Of a stretch of 27,735 nt of DNA, positions 13,725-20,886 are shown one piece after another (the first letter of the stretch is position 1; each line of letters opens with the position of its first letter). The DNA lies in assembly GCA_000437595.1 (NCBI GenBank), contig FR899861.1, forward strand, positions 1 to 27,735. The letters run 5' to 3'. The notes beneath the pieces are model-generated. The model made no database searches. It was not told where the DNA came from and saw only the letters and a list, made by a program, of their open reading frames with translations. The stretch is from Faecalibacterium sp. CAG:74 (lineage in GTDB: Bacteria > Bacillota > Clostridia > Christensenellales > Aristaeellaceae). A program made the translations under genes and the position numbers.

Positions 13725-14904
13725 TGTCCTTCACCAGATGGCAGAGGAACAGGCGGCAGTCATGGGCCTTGATGTGCGGATTGAACGAATCCTTCTGCGG
13801 CCCCAGATGCTCGCCGGAGAAAACGTCCGTTATGTCCAGCGCAACGCCGCCGGTCACGGGCAGCCCCATGTCCGCCATCTCGCAGTGTACCTCGGCATCC
13901 GCGTCGGAGAGGTTGGCATAGAACAGGGCAAACTCGTTGTCCGTCAGGTGGCGCAGCAGCACGAACGCGGTATCCGCCGGATGCGCCCAAGGAGCCTGTG
14001 CGTCATCAGGGTTCGGGATACACACGCTGTCGCGGCGAACGATATACGGCGGACGGCATTCCGCGTCCTGATTGATGCGCAGCAGCGCGGGATTGAGCAT
14101 CAGCGCACGGTATTCCGGCGCAAGGCTGCGCAGATCCGCGCCCATCATCAGCGGCACGCCGCACAGGCACCAAAGCACAAACTGTAAGCGGTATTCCTCA
14201 TAGCTGCACACCTTGCCCAGCCCGACATTTCCCTTGCCCTCCATGCCGACGGTGAGCATGTCCATGTCGTTGAAGCAGTGGTTGCCGCTCATGCAGAGCT
14301 TATTCAGCTGGCTCTTGACGATGTCGGTGAAGGAGACGAAGTTATCCATAATATCGCCGGTGGAGCGGTACATGTGCGCACCGATTGCGCGCATCCACTC
14401 ACCGGGTTCTTCCATGCCCCAGTTGCAGGCGGAGAAGAGGATTTCGCGCCCGGTCGCTTTCAGCGCCATCGACATGGTGAGGTAGCGCGCCTTGCAGTTG
14501 CCGGACTGCGGGAAGTTGCAGAAGTCGTACTTGAGGAAATCCACGCCCCAGTCCGCAAACGTCTGCGCATCGACAAATTCATGGTCATAGCTGCCGGGAT
14601 AGCCCGCGCACGTCCGCACGCCCGCGCAGGAGTACATGCCGAACTTCAGTCCCTTGCTGTGAACGTAGTCGGCAACCGCCTTCATGCCGTTCGGGAATTT
14701 CTCCGGGTCAGGCACGATGCGGCCGTCTTTGCCGCGCTCGCGCAGGCTCCAGCAGTCGTCGATGACCAGATATTCATACCCCGCCTCGCGGTAGCCCTGC
14801 GAAGCCATCAGGTCAGCCATTTCAAAAATCAGCTTTTCGTTGATTTGCCAGCCGAACGTGTTCCAAGAGTTCCAGCCCATCGGGGGCAACTGTGCAAGCG
14901 GCAT
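13717..14904 (-). CDS. Glycoside hydrolase family 27 (alpha-galactosidase type)
   Basis: A 395-residue retaining glycosidase. The GH27 opening PPMGWNSWNTFG is present, followed by YLVIDDCW (46-52), the nucleophile motif FLKYDFCN (Asp127) and the acid/base region CFNDMDML (Asp213 and Asp215). A C-terminal beta-sandwich covers ~300-395. Family members are alpha-galactosidases, alpha-N-acetylgalactosaminidases or beta-L-arabinopyranosidases. Beside GH51 and GH43, release of galactose or arabinopyranose from arabinogalactan is plausible. There is no signal peptide, so the substrate is probably an imported oligosaccharide. Start: ATG 14904, with CGGAGG 6 bases upstream; the longer frame to 15093 has no ribosome site. 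It is transcribed divergently from GH51 across a 252-base region. Confidence 0.94.
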   Translation of the reverse strand: MPLAQLPPMGWNSWNTFGWQINEKLIFEMADLMASQGYREAGYEYLVIDDCWSLRERGKDGRIVPDPEKFPNGMKAVADYVHSKGLKFGMYSCAGVRTCAGYPGSYDHEFVDAQTFADWGVDFLKYDFCNFPQSGNCKARYLTMSMALKATGREILFSACNWGMEEPGEWMRAIGAHMYRSTGDIMDNFVSFTDIVKSQLNKLCMSGNHCFNDMDMLTVGMEGKGNVGLGKVCSYEEYRLQFVLWCLCGVPLMMGADLRSLAPEYRALMLNPALLRINQDAECRPPYIVRRDSVCIPNPDDAQAPWAHPADTAFVLLRHLTDNEFALFYANLSDADAEVHCEMADMGLPVTGGVALDITDVFSGEHLGPQKDSFNPHIKAHDCRLFLCHLVKDNA

Positions 14905-15156
14905 AAATTTCCTCCGTTTTGTCCTGCCAAGCAGGAGATTTGGTTTCTGCACAAACATTTCGCCATAAGTCCGGAAATCCCTGCATGATTCTCCCGAAAA
15001 TATTTTCTGAAAATTTTCGCCGCGTCCATTTTGAAAGAGGAATTTCCAATCCCATGTCGAATGAAATGGATTGAATGGGCGATTTTCGGACATTCCTCCG
15101 AAGCATCTGGCCGCCCAGAATTTTTCTTCCTATATATTAAGGAGGACGCAATCAAC

Positions 15157-16656
15157 ATGAAACAGTCCAAGCTGATTCTGGACAAGGACTACATCATCTC
15201 CCCCATCGACCGCCGCCTGTACGGTTCGTTCATTGAGCACCTGGGCCGCGCCGTCTATACCGGCATTTACGAGCCTGCCCATCCGCTGGCGGATGAACAG
15301 GGTTTCCGCCGCGACGTGCTGGATTTGGTGCGCAAGCTGAATGTGCCTGTCGTGCGCTATCCGGGCGGAAACTTCGTCTCCGGCTTCCGCTGGGAGGATT
15401 CCATCGGCCCGAAGGAGCAGCGTCCGCGCCGCCTCGACCTTGCGTGGAAGACGACCGAGCCGAACACATTCGGTCTGCATGAGTTCGTCGACTGGGCGAA
15501 GAAGGCGAACACGGAGGTCATGTACGCCATCAACCTCGGCACGCGTGATATTCTCGACGCGCAGTACGTCGTCGAATACTGCAACCATCCCTCCGGCACG
15601 GCGTGGAGCGACCTGCGCATCAAGAACGGCGCGAAAGACCCGTTTAACATCAAGCTGTGGTGCTTGGGCAACGAAATGGATGGCCCGTGGCAGACCGGCG
15701 CGAAAACCGCCTACGAGTACGGCCGCAAGGCAAACGAAGCCGCGAAGGTCATGAAGTGGGTTGACCCCACCATCGAGACGGTTGCGTGCGGTTCGTCCGG
15801 CACAGGCATGCCCACCTTCGGCACTTGGGAGCATGAAGTGCTGATGCAGGCGTACGACAACGTGGACTACGTCTCCCTGCACCGCTACTACGGCAATCCG
15901 CACAACGACACGCAGGACTTCCTCGCTTCGACGATGGATTTGGACGAGTTCATCAAGACCGTCGCCGCCATCTGCGACGGCGTGAAGGGCACGAAGCACT
16001 CCAAGAAGACCGTCAACCTGTCGCTGGACGAGTGGAACGTGTGGTATCATTCCAAGAATCAGGATCATGATTTGTACAAGAACAAGCCGTGGGGCACAGC
16101 GCTGCACCTGCTGGAGGACGTGTACAACTTCGAGGATGCGCTGCTGGTGGGTCTGATGCTCATCACGATGCTGCGCAACGCCGACCGCGTGAAGATTGGC
16201 TGCCTGGCGCAGCTGGTGAACGTGATTGCGCCGATTATGACGCGCGAAAACGGCGGCGCATGGGCGCAGACGATTTTCTACCCGATGATGGATGCGTCGA
16301 TGTACGGTCGCGGCACGTCGCTGCTGCCGAAGATTGTGGCGGGCAAGCACGACACCAAGCACTACAATGATGTACCGGACATGGACGCCGCCGCCGTGAT
16401 GGACGACGCGGGCAACGTGACGATTTTCGCTGTCAACCGCGACCTGACCGAGCCGATGGTGCTTGACCTCGACCTGCGTTCCTTCGGCGATTTGCGCCCC
16501 GCGATGCACTCCGTCCTGCACCACGACGACATGAAGGCAGAGAACACAGAATCCGCCCCGGACGTGGTGAAGCCGGTCATCCTCCCCTGCCCGAAGCCCG
16601 GTGAACCCCTCGTTCTGCCTGCTGCCAGCTGGAACGTGATTCGCTTCGTGAAGTGA
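15157..16656 (+). CDS. Alpha-L-arabinofuranosidase, GH51
   Basis: A 499-residue intracellular enzyme that removes terminal arabinofuranose from arabinan, arabinoxylan and arabinogalactan oligosaccharides. The (beta/alpha)8 barrel has RYPGGNFVSGFRWEDSIGP (67-85), the acid/base Glu173 in CLGNEMDGPW and the nucleophile Glu292 in LSLDEWNVWY. A C-terminal beta-sandwich ends at SWNVIRFVK. Length and motifs match bacterial GH51 enzymes (~500 residues). Start: ATG 15157, with AAGGAGGA at 15139-15146. Upstream, TATATT at 15131-15136 lies too near the ribosome site to be a sure -10 box. A short dyad, CAATCC (15047-15052) with GGATTG (15068-15073), sits mid-way to GH27 and might be an operator for both; this is weak. 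Confidence 0.96.
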   Translation: MKQSKLILDKDYIISPIDRRLYGSFIEHLGRAVYTGIYEPAHPLADEQGFRRDVLDLVRKLNVPVVRYPGGNFVSGFRWEDSIGPKEQRPRRLDLAWKTTEPNTFGLHEFVDWAKKANTEVMYAINLGTRDILDAQYVVEYCNHPSGTAWSDLRIKNGAKDPFNIKLWCLGNEMDGPWQTGAKTAYEYGRKANEAAKVMKWVDPTIETVACGSSGTGMPTFGTWEHEVLMQAYDNVDYVSLHRYYGNPHNDTQDFLASTMDLDEFIKTVAAICDGVKGTKHSKKTVNLSLDEWNVWYHSKNQDHDLYKNKPWGTALHLLEDVYNFEDALLVGLMLITMLRNADRVKIGCLAQLVNVIAPIMTRENGGAWAQTIFYPMMDASMYGRGTSLLPKIVAGKHDTKHYNDVPDMDAAAVMDDAGNVTIFAVNRDLTEPMVLDLDLRSFGDLRPAMHSVLHHDDMKAENTESAPDVVKPVILPCPKPGEPLVLPAASWNVIRFVK

Positions 16657-16660
16657 GTGA

Positions 16661-16757
16661 CCCAAGGGGCGCTGCCCCTTGACCCCGCAAGGGACTTCGT
16701 CCCTTGACCCTTTCGCGCGATTCAGTTGGTGACTTCTGCATACTGTGTCCGCGTGTT
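16661..16757 (+). repeat. Dispersed hairpin repeat, full unit after GH51
   Basis: Hairpin 1 is CAAGGGGC-GCT-GCCCCTTG (16663-16681). Hairpin 2 is CAAGGGAC-TTC-GTCCCTTG (16688-16706). The tail TTTCGCGCGATTCAGTTGGT, then GCATACTGTGTCCGCGTG, follows. Compared with 13042-13056, hairpin 2 has changed on both arms but kept its pairing and its TTC loop. It starts 4 bases after the GH51 stop. Confidence 0.85.
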
Positions 16758-16777
16758 TATCTGCAAACGAAATACTT

Positions 16778-16812
16778 GTAGAGCTGTAAGCCTAACCCGC
16801 TTACAGCTCTAC
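16778..16812 (-). terminator. Long hairpin overlapping the ylmC stop codon
   Basis: A perfect 14-bp stem: GTAGAGCTGTAAGC on each strand, arms at 16778-16791 and 16799-16812, with a 7-base loop. The ylmC-family stop codon (TAA, 16801-16803) is inside one arm. The sequence after the stem on the minus strand (AAGTATTTCG) is only weakly T-rich, so termination strength is uncertain. Confidence 0.6.
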
Positions 16813-17037
16813 GTCTACCAGAATCACATCATCGCCAATTTTGCAGATGTTCTCCCACGGAATCACCACCCCTGCCCGCTCGCCGCGCAGCAGATGCACA
16901 AAGCTGAACTCCCCCGGCACGACAATCGCCGTCACGCGCCCATCCAAGGCGCAGAACTCGATGTCCATCGGCTTGCCTAAGCACTGCCCGTCGCGCGTGT
17001 TGATGACGTCCTTCTGGCGAAGCTCGCTAAGGCTCAT
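16801..17037 (-). CDS. YlmC/YmxH-family PRC-barrel protein
   Basis: A 78-residue single PRC-barrel protein. MSLSELRQKDVINTRDGQCLGKPMDIEF at the start and GVVIPWENICKIGDDVILVDVEL at the end match the YlmC/YmxH family, small conserved proteins found almost only in endospore-forming Firmicutes and linked by name to sporulation. Their biochemical role is not established. PRC barrels usually mediate RNA or protein contacts. Start: ATG 17037, with GGGAGGAA 7 bases upstream. It is a single-gene unit between two members of the dispersed hairpin repeat. Confidence 0.9.
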   Translation of the reverse strand: MSLSELRQKDVINTRDGQCLGKPMDIEFCALDGRVTAIVVPGEFSFVHLLRGERAGVVIPWENICKIGDDVILVDVEL

Positions 17038-17040
17038 GGG

Positions 17041-17311
17041 CGGATTCCTCCCTCTTTCTTGATTTCACTTTCATGCTTTCGGATTGTTGTTGCAGAGGGT
17101 TTCGCCTCTGCGGAGGCGACAAGGGGGCTTTCCGATCGCCCCCTTGACCCCTTCGGCGCCGACACTCCCAAAGTTGGCTGGCATTCAAGCATTTGATTGC
17201 TTTTCCGCAACTATCCCTAATCATCCTATGCACCATCAGCAGGATTTGATGCCCCTTTTTGCGGAATTTTTATCGAATTTATAAAATCCCCTACACAATC
17301 CGCAGAAAATA
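17041..17311. other. Non-coding interval containing a hairpin repeat
   Basis: No gene is supported here. The left 60 bases hold the start region of the ylmC-family gene. 17092-17160 is a repeat unit (listed separately). 17161-17311 is AT-rich and without clear features up to the promoter of the Fe-S gene pair. Confidence 0.55.
17092..17160 (+). repeat. Dispersed hairpin repeat, variant unit
   Basis: GCAGAGG (17092-17098) pairs with CCTCTGC (17105-17111). Alternatively CGCCTC pairs with GAGGCG just downstream. It is followed by CAAGGGGGC (17120-17128), loop TTTCCGATC, GCCCCCTTG (17138-17146) and GACCCCTTCGGCGCC. The first part is shared with 7571-7600 and the second with the main family. Confidence 0.7.
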
Positions 17312-17320
17312 TGTTATAAT
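17312..17320 (+). promoter_or_regulatory. Extended -10 promoter of the NifU-like/GGGtGRT operon
   Basis: TGTTATAAT is a consensus extended -10 element (TGN plus TATAAT at 17315-17320). A weak -35, TACACA (17292-17297), stands 17 bases upstream. The ~70-base leader holds a possible stem (AGGCGTGT with ACATGCCT). A short dyad, ATAGG-AGGAA-CCTAT, encloses the ribosome-binding site and could limit its access. Confidence 0.75.
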
Positions 17321-17397
17321 CAAGAAGCGCAAGGACAGGCGTGTGCTTTTTACATGCCTATTTGCAGGACTATCATTAGATAGGAGGAACCTATTCG

Positions 17398-18099
17398 ATG
17401 CAGTACACCAAGGAAGTTGAAGAAATGGTCTGTGTCGCCAAGGGCCCGAACCACGGCCCGGCGCCCATCCCGGAAGAGGGCAAATGGATTCAGGCCAAGG
17501 AGATCAAGGACATCTCCGGTCTGACCCACGGCATTGGCTGGTGCGCGCCGCAGCAGGGCGGCTGCAAGCTGACGCTGAACGTCAAGGGCGGCGTCATCGA
17601 AGAAGCGCTGGTGGAAACCATCGGCTGCTCCGGCATGACCCACTCCGCTGCTATGGCGGCTGAAATTCTTCCCGGCAAGACCATCCTCGAAGCGCTGAAC
17701 ACGGACCTCGTGTGCGACGCGATCAACACCGCCATGCGCGAGCTGTTCCTGCAGATCGTTTATGGCCGCACCCAGTCCGCTTTCTCTGATGACGGCCTGC
17801 GCGTCGGCGCTGGTCTGGAGGACTTGGGCAAGGGTCTGCGCTCTCAGGTCGGCACCATGTACGGCACCAAGCTCAAGGGTGTGCGCTATCTGGAAATGGC
17901 TGAGGGCTATGTGCTGAAGCTGGCGCTGGACAAGGACAATCAGGTCTGCGGCTACCAGTTCCTGTCGCTCGGCAAGATGATGGACGCCATCAAGAAGGGC
18001 ATGAGCCCGAACGAAGCCTACGAGAAGAACGTGGGCACCTATGGCCGCTTCAAGGCGGAAGACGGCGCCGTCGCTTGGATCGACCCGCGCAAGCAGTAA
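17398..18099 (+). CDS. NifU-like iron-sulfur scaffold family protein
   Basis: A 233-residue protein of the NifU N-terminal-domain superfamily, which assembles or carries Fe-S clusters. The core resembles the IscU fold: TIGCSGMTHSAAMAAEILPGK (75-95) parallels the GCG...S..A.EMIKGK region of NifU/IscU. Further cysteines are at 12, 49, 56 and 106, so cluster or metal ligation is possible. The last ~100 residues are outside the IscU fold and unrecognised by me. Start: ATG 17398, with TAGGAGGA ~8 bases upstream. It is followed after 18 bases by the GGGtGRT gene; the two recur as neighbours in anaerobes. Codons are strongly biased to C-ending and AAG/CTG forms, suggesting high expression. Confidence 0.85.
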   Translation: MQYTKEVEEMVCVAKGPNHGPAPIPEEGKWIQAKEIKDISGLTHGIGWCAPQQGGCKLTLNVKGGVIEEALVETIGCSGMTHSAAMAAEILPGKTILEALNTDLVCDAINTAMRELFLQIVYGRTQSAFSDDGLRVGAGLEDLGKGLRSQVGTMYGTKLKGVRYLEMAEGYVLKLALDKDNQVCGYQFLSLGKMMDAIKKGMSPNEAYEKNVGTYGRFKAEDGAVAWIDPRKQ

Positions 18100-18117
18100 T
18101 ATAGGAGGTATGCTGAA

Positions 18118-19140
18118 ATGGCTCTGTTTGAAAACTACGAAGGACGCATGCCTCAGCTCCAGCCTGTTCTGGAAAAGTACGGCTTCAAGGATTTTGATGA
18201 GCTGAAGGCTTACAACAACAGCAAGGGCGTTGACGCTTATAAGATCGTCGAAGGCATTCAGCCCATCTGCTTCGAGAACGCGAAGTGGGCTTACGAGCTG
18301 GGCGCTGCCATCGCGCTGAAGAAGGGCGTTAAGACCGCTGCGGAAGCGGCCACCTGCATCGGCGAAGGTCTGCAGGCGTTCTGCATCCCCGGTTCCGTCG
18401 CTGACCAGCGTCAGGTTGGTCTGGGCCACGGCAATCTGGGCGCGATGCTGCTGGACGAGAAGACCGAGTGCTTCGCGTTCCTCGCTGGCCACGAATCCTT
18501 TGCTGCCGCGGAAGGCGCTATCGGCATTGCCCGCAATGCCAACAAGGTTCGCAAGAACCCCCTGCGCGTCATCCTGAACGGTCTGGGCAAGGACGCTGCC
18601 ATGATCATCAGCCGCATCAACGGCTTCACCTATGTGCAGACCAAGTATGACTACCTGTCTGCTGACGTGAAGGAAGACCATGCGCTGACGGTCGTCAAGG
18701 AAGTCGCCTATTCCAACGGCGAACGCTCCAAGGTCAAGTGCTACGGCGCTGATGACGTCCGCGAAGGCGTCGCCATCATGTGGCACGAGGGCGTTGGCGT
18801 GTCCATCACGGGCAACTCCACCAACCCCACCCGCTTCCAGCACCCCGTTGCCGGCACCTACAAGAAGGAAATGATCGAAGCCGGCAAGAAGTACTTCTCC
18901 GTTGCGTCCGGCGGCGGCACGGGTCGTACCCTGCACCCCGACAACATGGCGGCTGGCCCTGCCTCCTACGGCATGACCGATACCATGGGTCGTATGCACT
19001 CTGACGCGCAGTTTGCTGGCTCCTCCTCCGTGCCCGCGCACGTTGAGATGATGGGTCTGATCGGCATGGGCAACAACCCGATGGTCGGCGCGACCGTCGC
19101 GGTGGCTGTCGCTGTCGAAGAAGCGCAGAAGAACGCGTAA
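18118..19140 (+). CDS. GGGtGRT protein (conserved, function unknown)
   Basis: A 340-residue protein named for its motif, here SVASGGGTGRTLHPDN (GGGTGRT at 265-271). The family is conserved in anaerobic bacteria but I know of no established biochemical role. Other visible features: cysteines at 51, 80, 89, 118 and 208; a glycine-rich QVGLGHGNLGAM at 99-110; PTRFQHPVAGTYKK near 237; and an alanine/valine-rich C-terminus. No signal peptide or membrane helix. The ribosome site AGGAGG (18105-18110) precedes ATG 18118. Its partner is the NifU-like gene just upstream, and an own terminator follows, so the pair is a closed two-gene operon. A role with an Fe-S cluster or redox cofactor is suggested only by this partnership. 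Confidence 0.92.
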   Translation: MALFENYEGRMPQLQPVLEKYGFKDFDELKAYNNSKGVDAYKIVEGIQPICFENAKWAYELGAAIALKKGVKTAAEAATCIGEGLQAFCIPGSVADQRQVGLGHGNLGAMLLDEKTECFAFLAGHESFAAAEGAIGIARNANKVRKNPLRVILNGLGKDAAMIISRINGFTYVQTKYDYLSADVKEDHALTVVKEVAYSNGERSKVKCYGADDVREGVAIMWHEGVGVSITGNSTNPTRFQHPVAGTYKKEMIEAGKKYFSVASGGGTGRTLHPDNMAAGPASYGMTDTMGRMHSDAQFAGSSSVPAHVEMMGLIGMGNNPMVGATVAVAVAVEEAQKNA

Positions 19141-19153
19141 TTTGGTTGCTTCC

Positions 19154-19189
19154 AAGAACCTTCCGTTTCGGCGGAGGGTTCTTTTCTTT
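19154..19189 (+). terminator. Terminator of the NifU-like/GGGtGRT operon
   Basis: AAGAACCTTCCG (19154-19165) pairs with CGGAGGGTTCTT (19172-19183), with one T-G wobble. TTCTTTG follows. Confidence 0.9.
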
Positions 19190-19292
19190 GTGGAAAAATG
19201 CGTTTTCGGCAGGCATGTAGATGAACGAACGGTTTTCGCCATTTTTTCCTGCACTTTTGCCGTTTTTCCGCACATTCCGCCCTCCCTCGCCC

Positions 19293-19321
19293 TTGCGTCC
19301 CGTCCGGCAATCTGATAGAAT
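19293..19321 (+). promoter_or_regulatory. Promoter of the symporter gene
   Basis: TTGCGT (19293-19298), 17 bases, then TAGAAT (19316-19321), preceded by TG one base before the -10 box. It lies ~37 bases upstream of the start codon. Confidence 0.65.
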
Positions 19322-19357
19322 AAAGTATTCTCTGCTCCCGAAAGGATTGATTCACCC

Positions 19358-20773
19358 ATGTTCTTTGATACGATTGCCGCCATCAACAAGGTCGTCAACG
19401 ATTTCGTCTGGGGTGTGCCGGCGATGGTCTGCATTATCGGCGTTGGGCTGCTGCTCAGCGTCCGCACGGGCTTTTTGCAAATCCGCAAATTCCCCTTCGC
19501 GCTCAAAACCACCATCGGGCGCATGTTCCACAAGAAGGAAGCCGCGGACGGCGCGATGACCCCGTTCCAAGCCGTCTGCACTGCGCTGGCGGGCACGGTC
19601 GGCACGGGCAATATCGCGGGCGTCGCGGGCGCAATTGCCATCGGCGGGCCGGGCGCGGTGTTCTGGATGTGGTGCTCGGCGCTGCTGGGCATGTGCACGA
19701 AATACGCCGAAGTCACCCTCGCCGTCCACTACCGCGAACGCAGCGCCACCGGCGAGTGGATCGGCGGGCCGATGTACTACATCAAAAACGGGCTGGGCAA
19801 GCGCTGGCAGTGGCTCGCCATCCTCTACGCACTGTTCGGCACGCTGACCGTTTTCGGCACGGGCAACGCGACGCAGGTCAACACCATCACGACGGCGATT
19901 AACACGGCGTTTATGCAGTTTCACCTCATCAGCGAATCCTTCCTGCCGACGCTCAACCTCATCATCGGCATTTTCTGCGCGATGCTGGTGGCCATGGTGC
20001 TGCTCGGCGGCATCAAGCGCATCGGCAGCGTGAGCGAAAAGCTGGTGCCGTTCATGGCGCTGTTCTACGTCGTGCTGGGCATCGGCGTGGTGCTGCTGAA
20101 TCTTGAACGGCTGCCGGGCGTGCTTCAGTCCATCTTCGAGGGCGCGTTCAACCCGGCGGCGTTCACGGGCGGCATCATCGGCAGCCTGTTCGTGAGTATG
20201 CAGAAGGGCGTTTCGCGCGGCATCTTCTCCAACGAGGCGGGTCTGGGCACGGGTTCGATTGCCCACGCCTGCGCCGACACGCAGAAGCCCGTCACACAAG
20301 GCATGTTCGGCATCTTCGAGGTGTTTGCGGACACGATTATCATCTGCACACTGACGGCGCTGGTCATCCTGTGCAGCGGCACGCCGGTGACATACGGCGT
20401 GGCAGCGGGCGCGGAGCTGACGATTTCCGGCTTCATGACGACATACGGCAGCTGGTCGTCGATTTTCACGGCGGTAGCGCTGTGCTGCTTCGCGTTCTCG
20501 ACGATTATCGGCTGGGGGCTGTACGGCTCACGCTTCGTGCAGTTTCTGTTTAGGAGCAACAAGGTTGTCCGCCCTTTCCTTGTGATTTACTCGTTCGTGT
20601 CGATTCTCGGCGCAACGCTCGATTTGGGGCTGCTCTGGGATATTGCGGACACGTTCAACGGGCTGATGAGCATCCCGAACCTGATTGCGCTGCTGCTGCT
20701 GTCGGGGATGGTCGTGAAGCTCACGAAGGAGCATTTTCCGGGGAAAGGTGCAGTTCGGAAAACAGGCGAATAA
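19358..20773 (+). CDS. Sodium:alanine (or glycine) symporter, AGCS family
   Basis: A 471-residue inner-membrane transporter that couples sodium entry to uptake of alanine or glycine. About 10-11 hydrophobic helices are apparent. Family hallmarks are GTVGTGNIAGVAGAIAIGGPGA (79-100), the GEWIGGPMYYI region, and RGIFSNEAGLGTGSIAHA in the middle, which forms part of the substrate/sodium site. Length is normal for the family (about 450-490). Start: ATG 19358 after GAAAGGA. It is a single-gene unit with its own promoter and terminator, unlinked to the sugar genes. In spore formers alanine uptake may also bear on germination, but nothing here shows that. Confidence 0.95.
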   Translation: MFFDTIAAINKVVNDFVWGVPAMVCIIGVGLLLSVRTGFLQIRKFPFALKTTIGRMFHKKEAADGAMTPFQAVCTALAGTVGTGNIAGVAGAIAIGGPGAVFWMWCSALLGMCTKYAEVTLAVHYRERSATGEWIGGPMYYIKNGLGKRWQWLAILYALFGTLTVFGTGNATQVNTITTAINTAFMQFHLISESFLPTLNLIIGIFCAMLVAMVLLGGIKRIGSVSEKLVPFMALFYVVLGIGVVLLNLERLPGVLQSIFEGAFNPAAFTGGIIGSLFVSMQKGVSRGIFSNEAGLGTGSIAHACADTQKPVTQGMFGIFEVFADTIIICTLTALVILCSGTPVTYGVAAGAELTISGFMTTYGSWSSIFTAVALCCFAFSTIIGWGLYGSRFVQFLFRSNKVVRPFLVIYSFVSILGATLDLGLLWDIADTFNGLMSIPNLIALLLLSGMVVKLTKEHFPGKGAVRKTGE

Positions 20774-20779
20774 TGCAAA

Positions 20780-20818
20780 ACGGTGCTTCCCGCGCGTGAT
20801 GGGAAGCACCGCTATTTT
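20780..20818. terminator. Bidirectional terminator between symporter and GH3
   Basis: CGGTGCTTCCC (20781-20791) pairs perfectly with GGGAAGCACCG (20801-20811). CTATTTTCT follows on the plus strand and TTTTGC on the minus strand. It serves both converging genes. Confidence 0.9.
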
Positions 20819-20886
20819 CTCTGCGCTTGCACAAAGGAAGGGAGGAGAAACTCCTTCCGGAATCTCCCCTCCCACAGTGCATCGTA

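Noticed and set aside
17350..19716. A 788-codon open frame opposite the NifU-like/GGGtGRT pair
   Set aside because: Runs across promoter, terminator and two real genes; translation has no recognisable domain.
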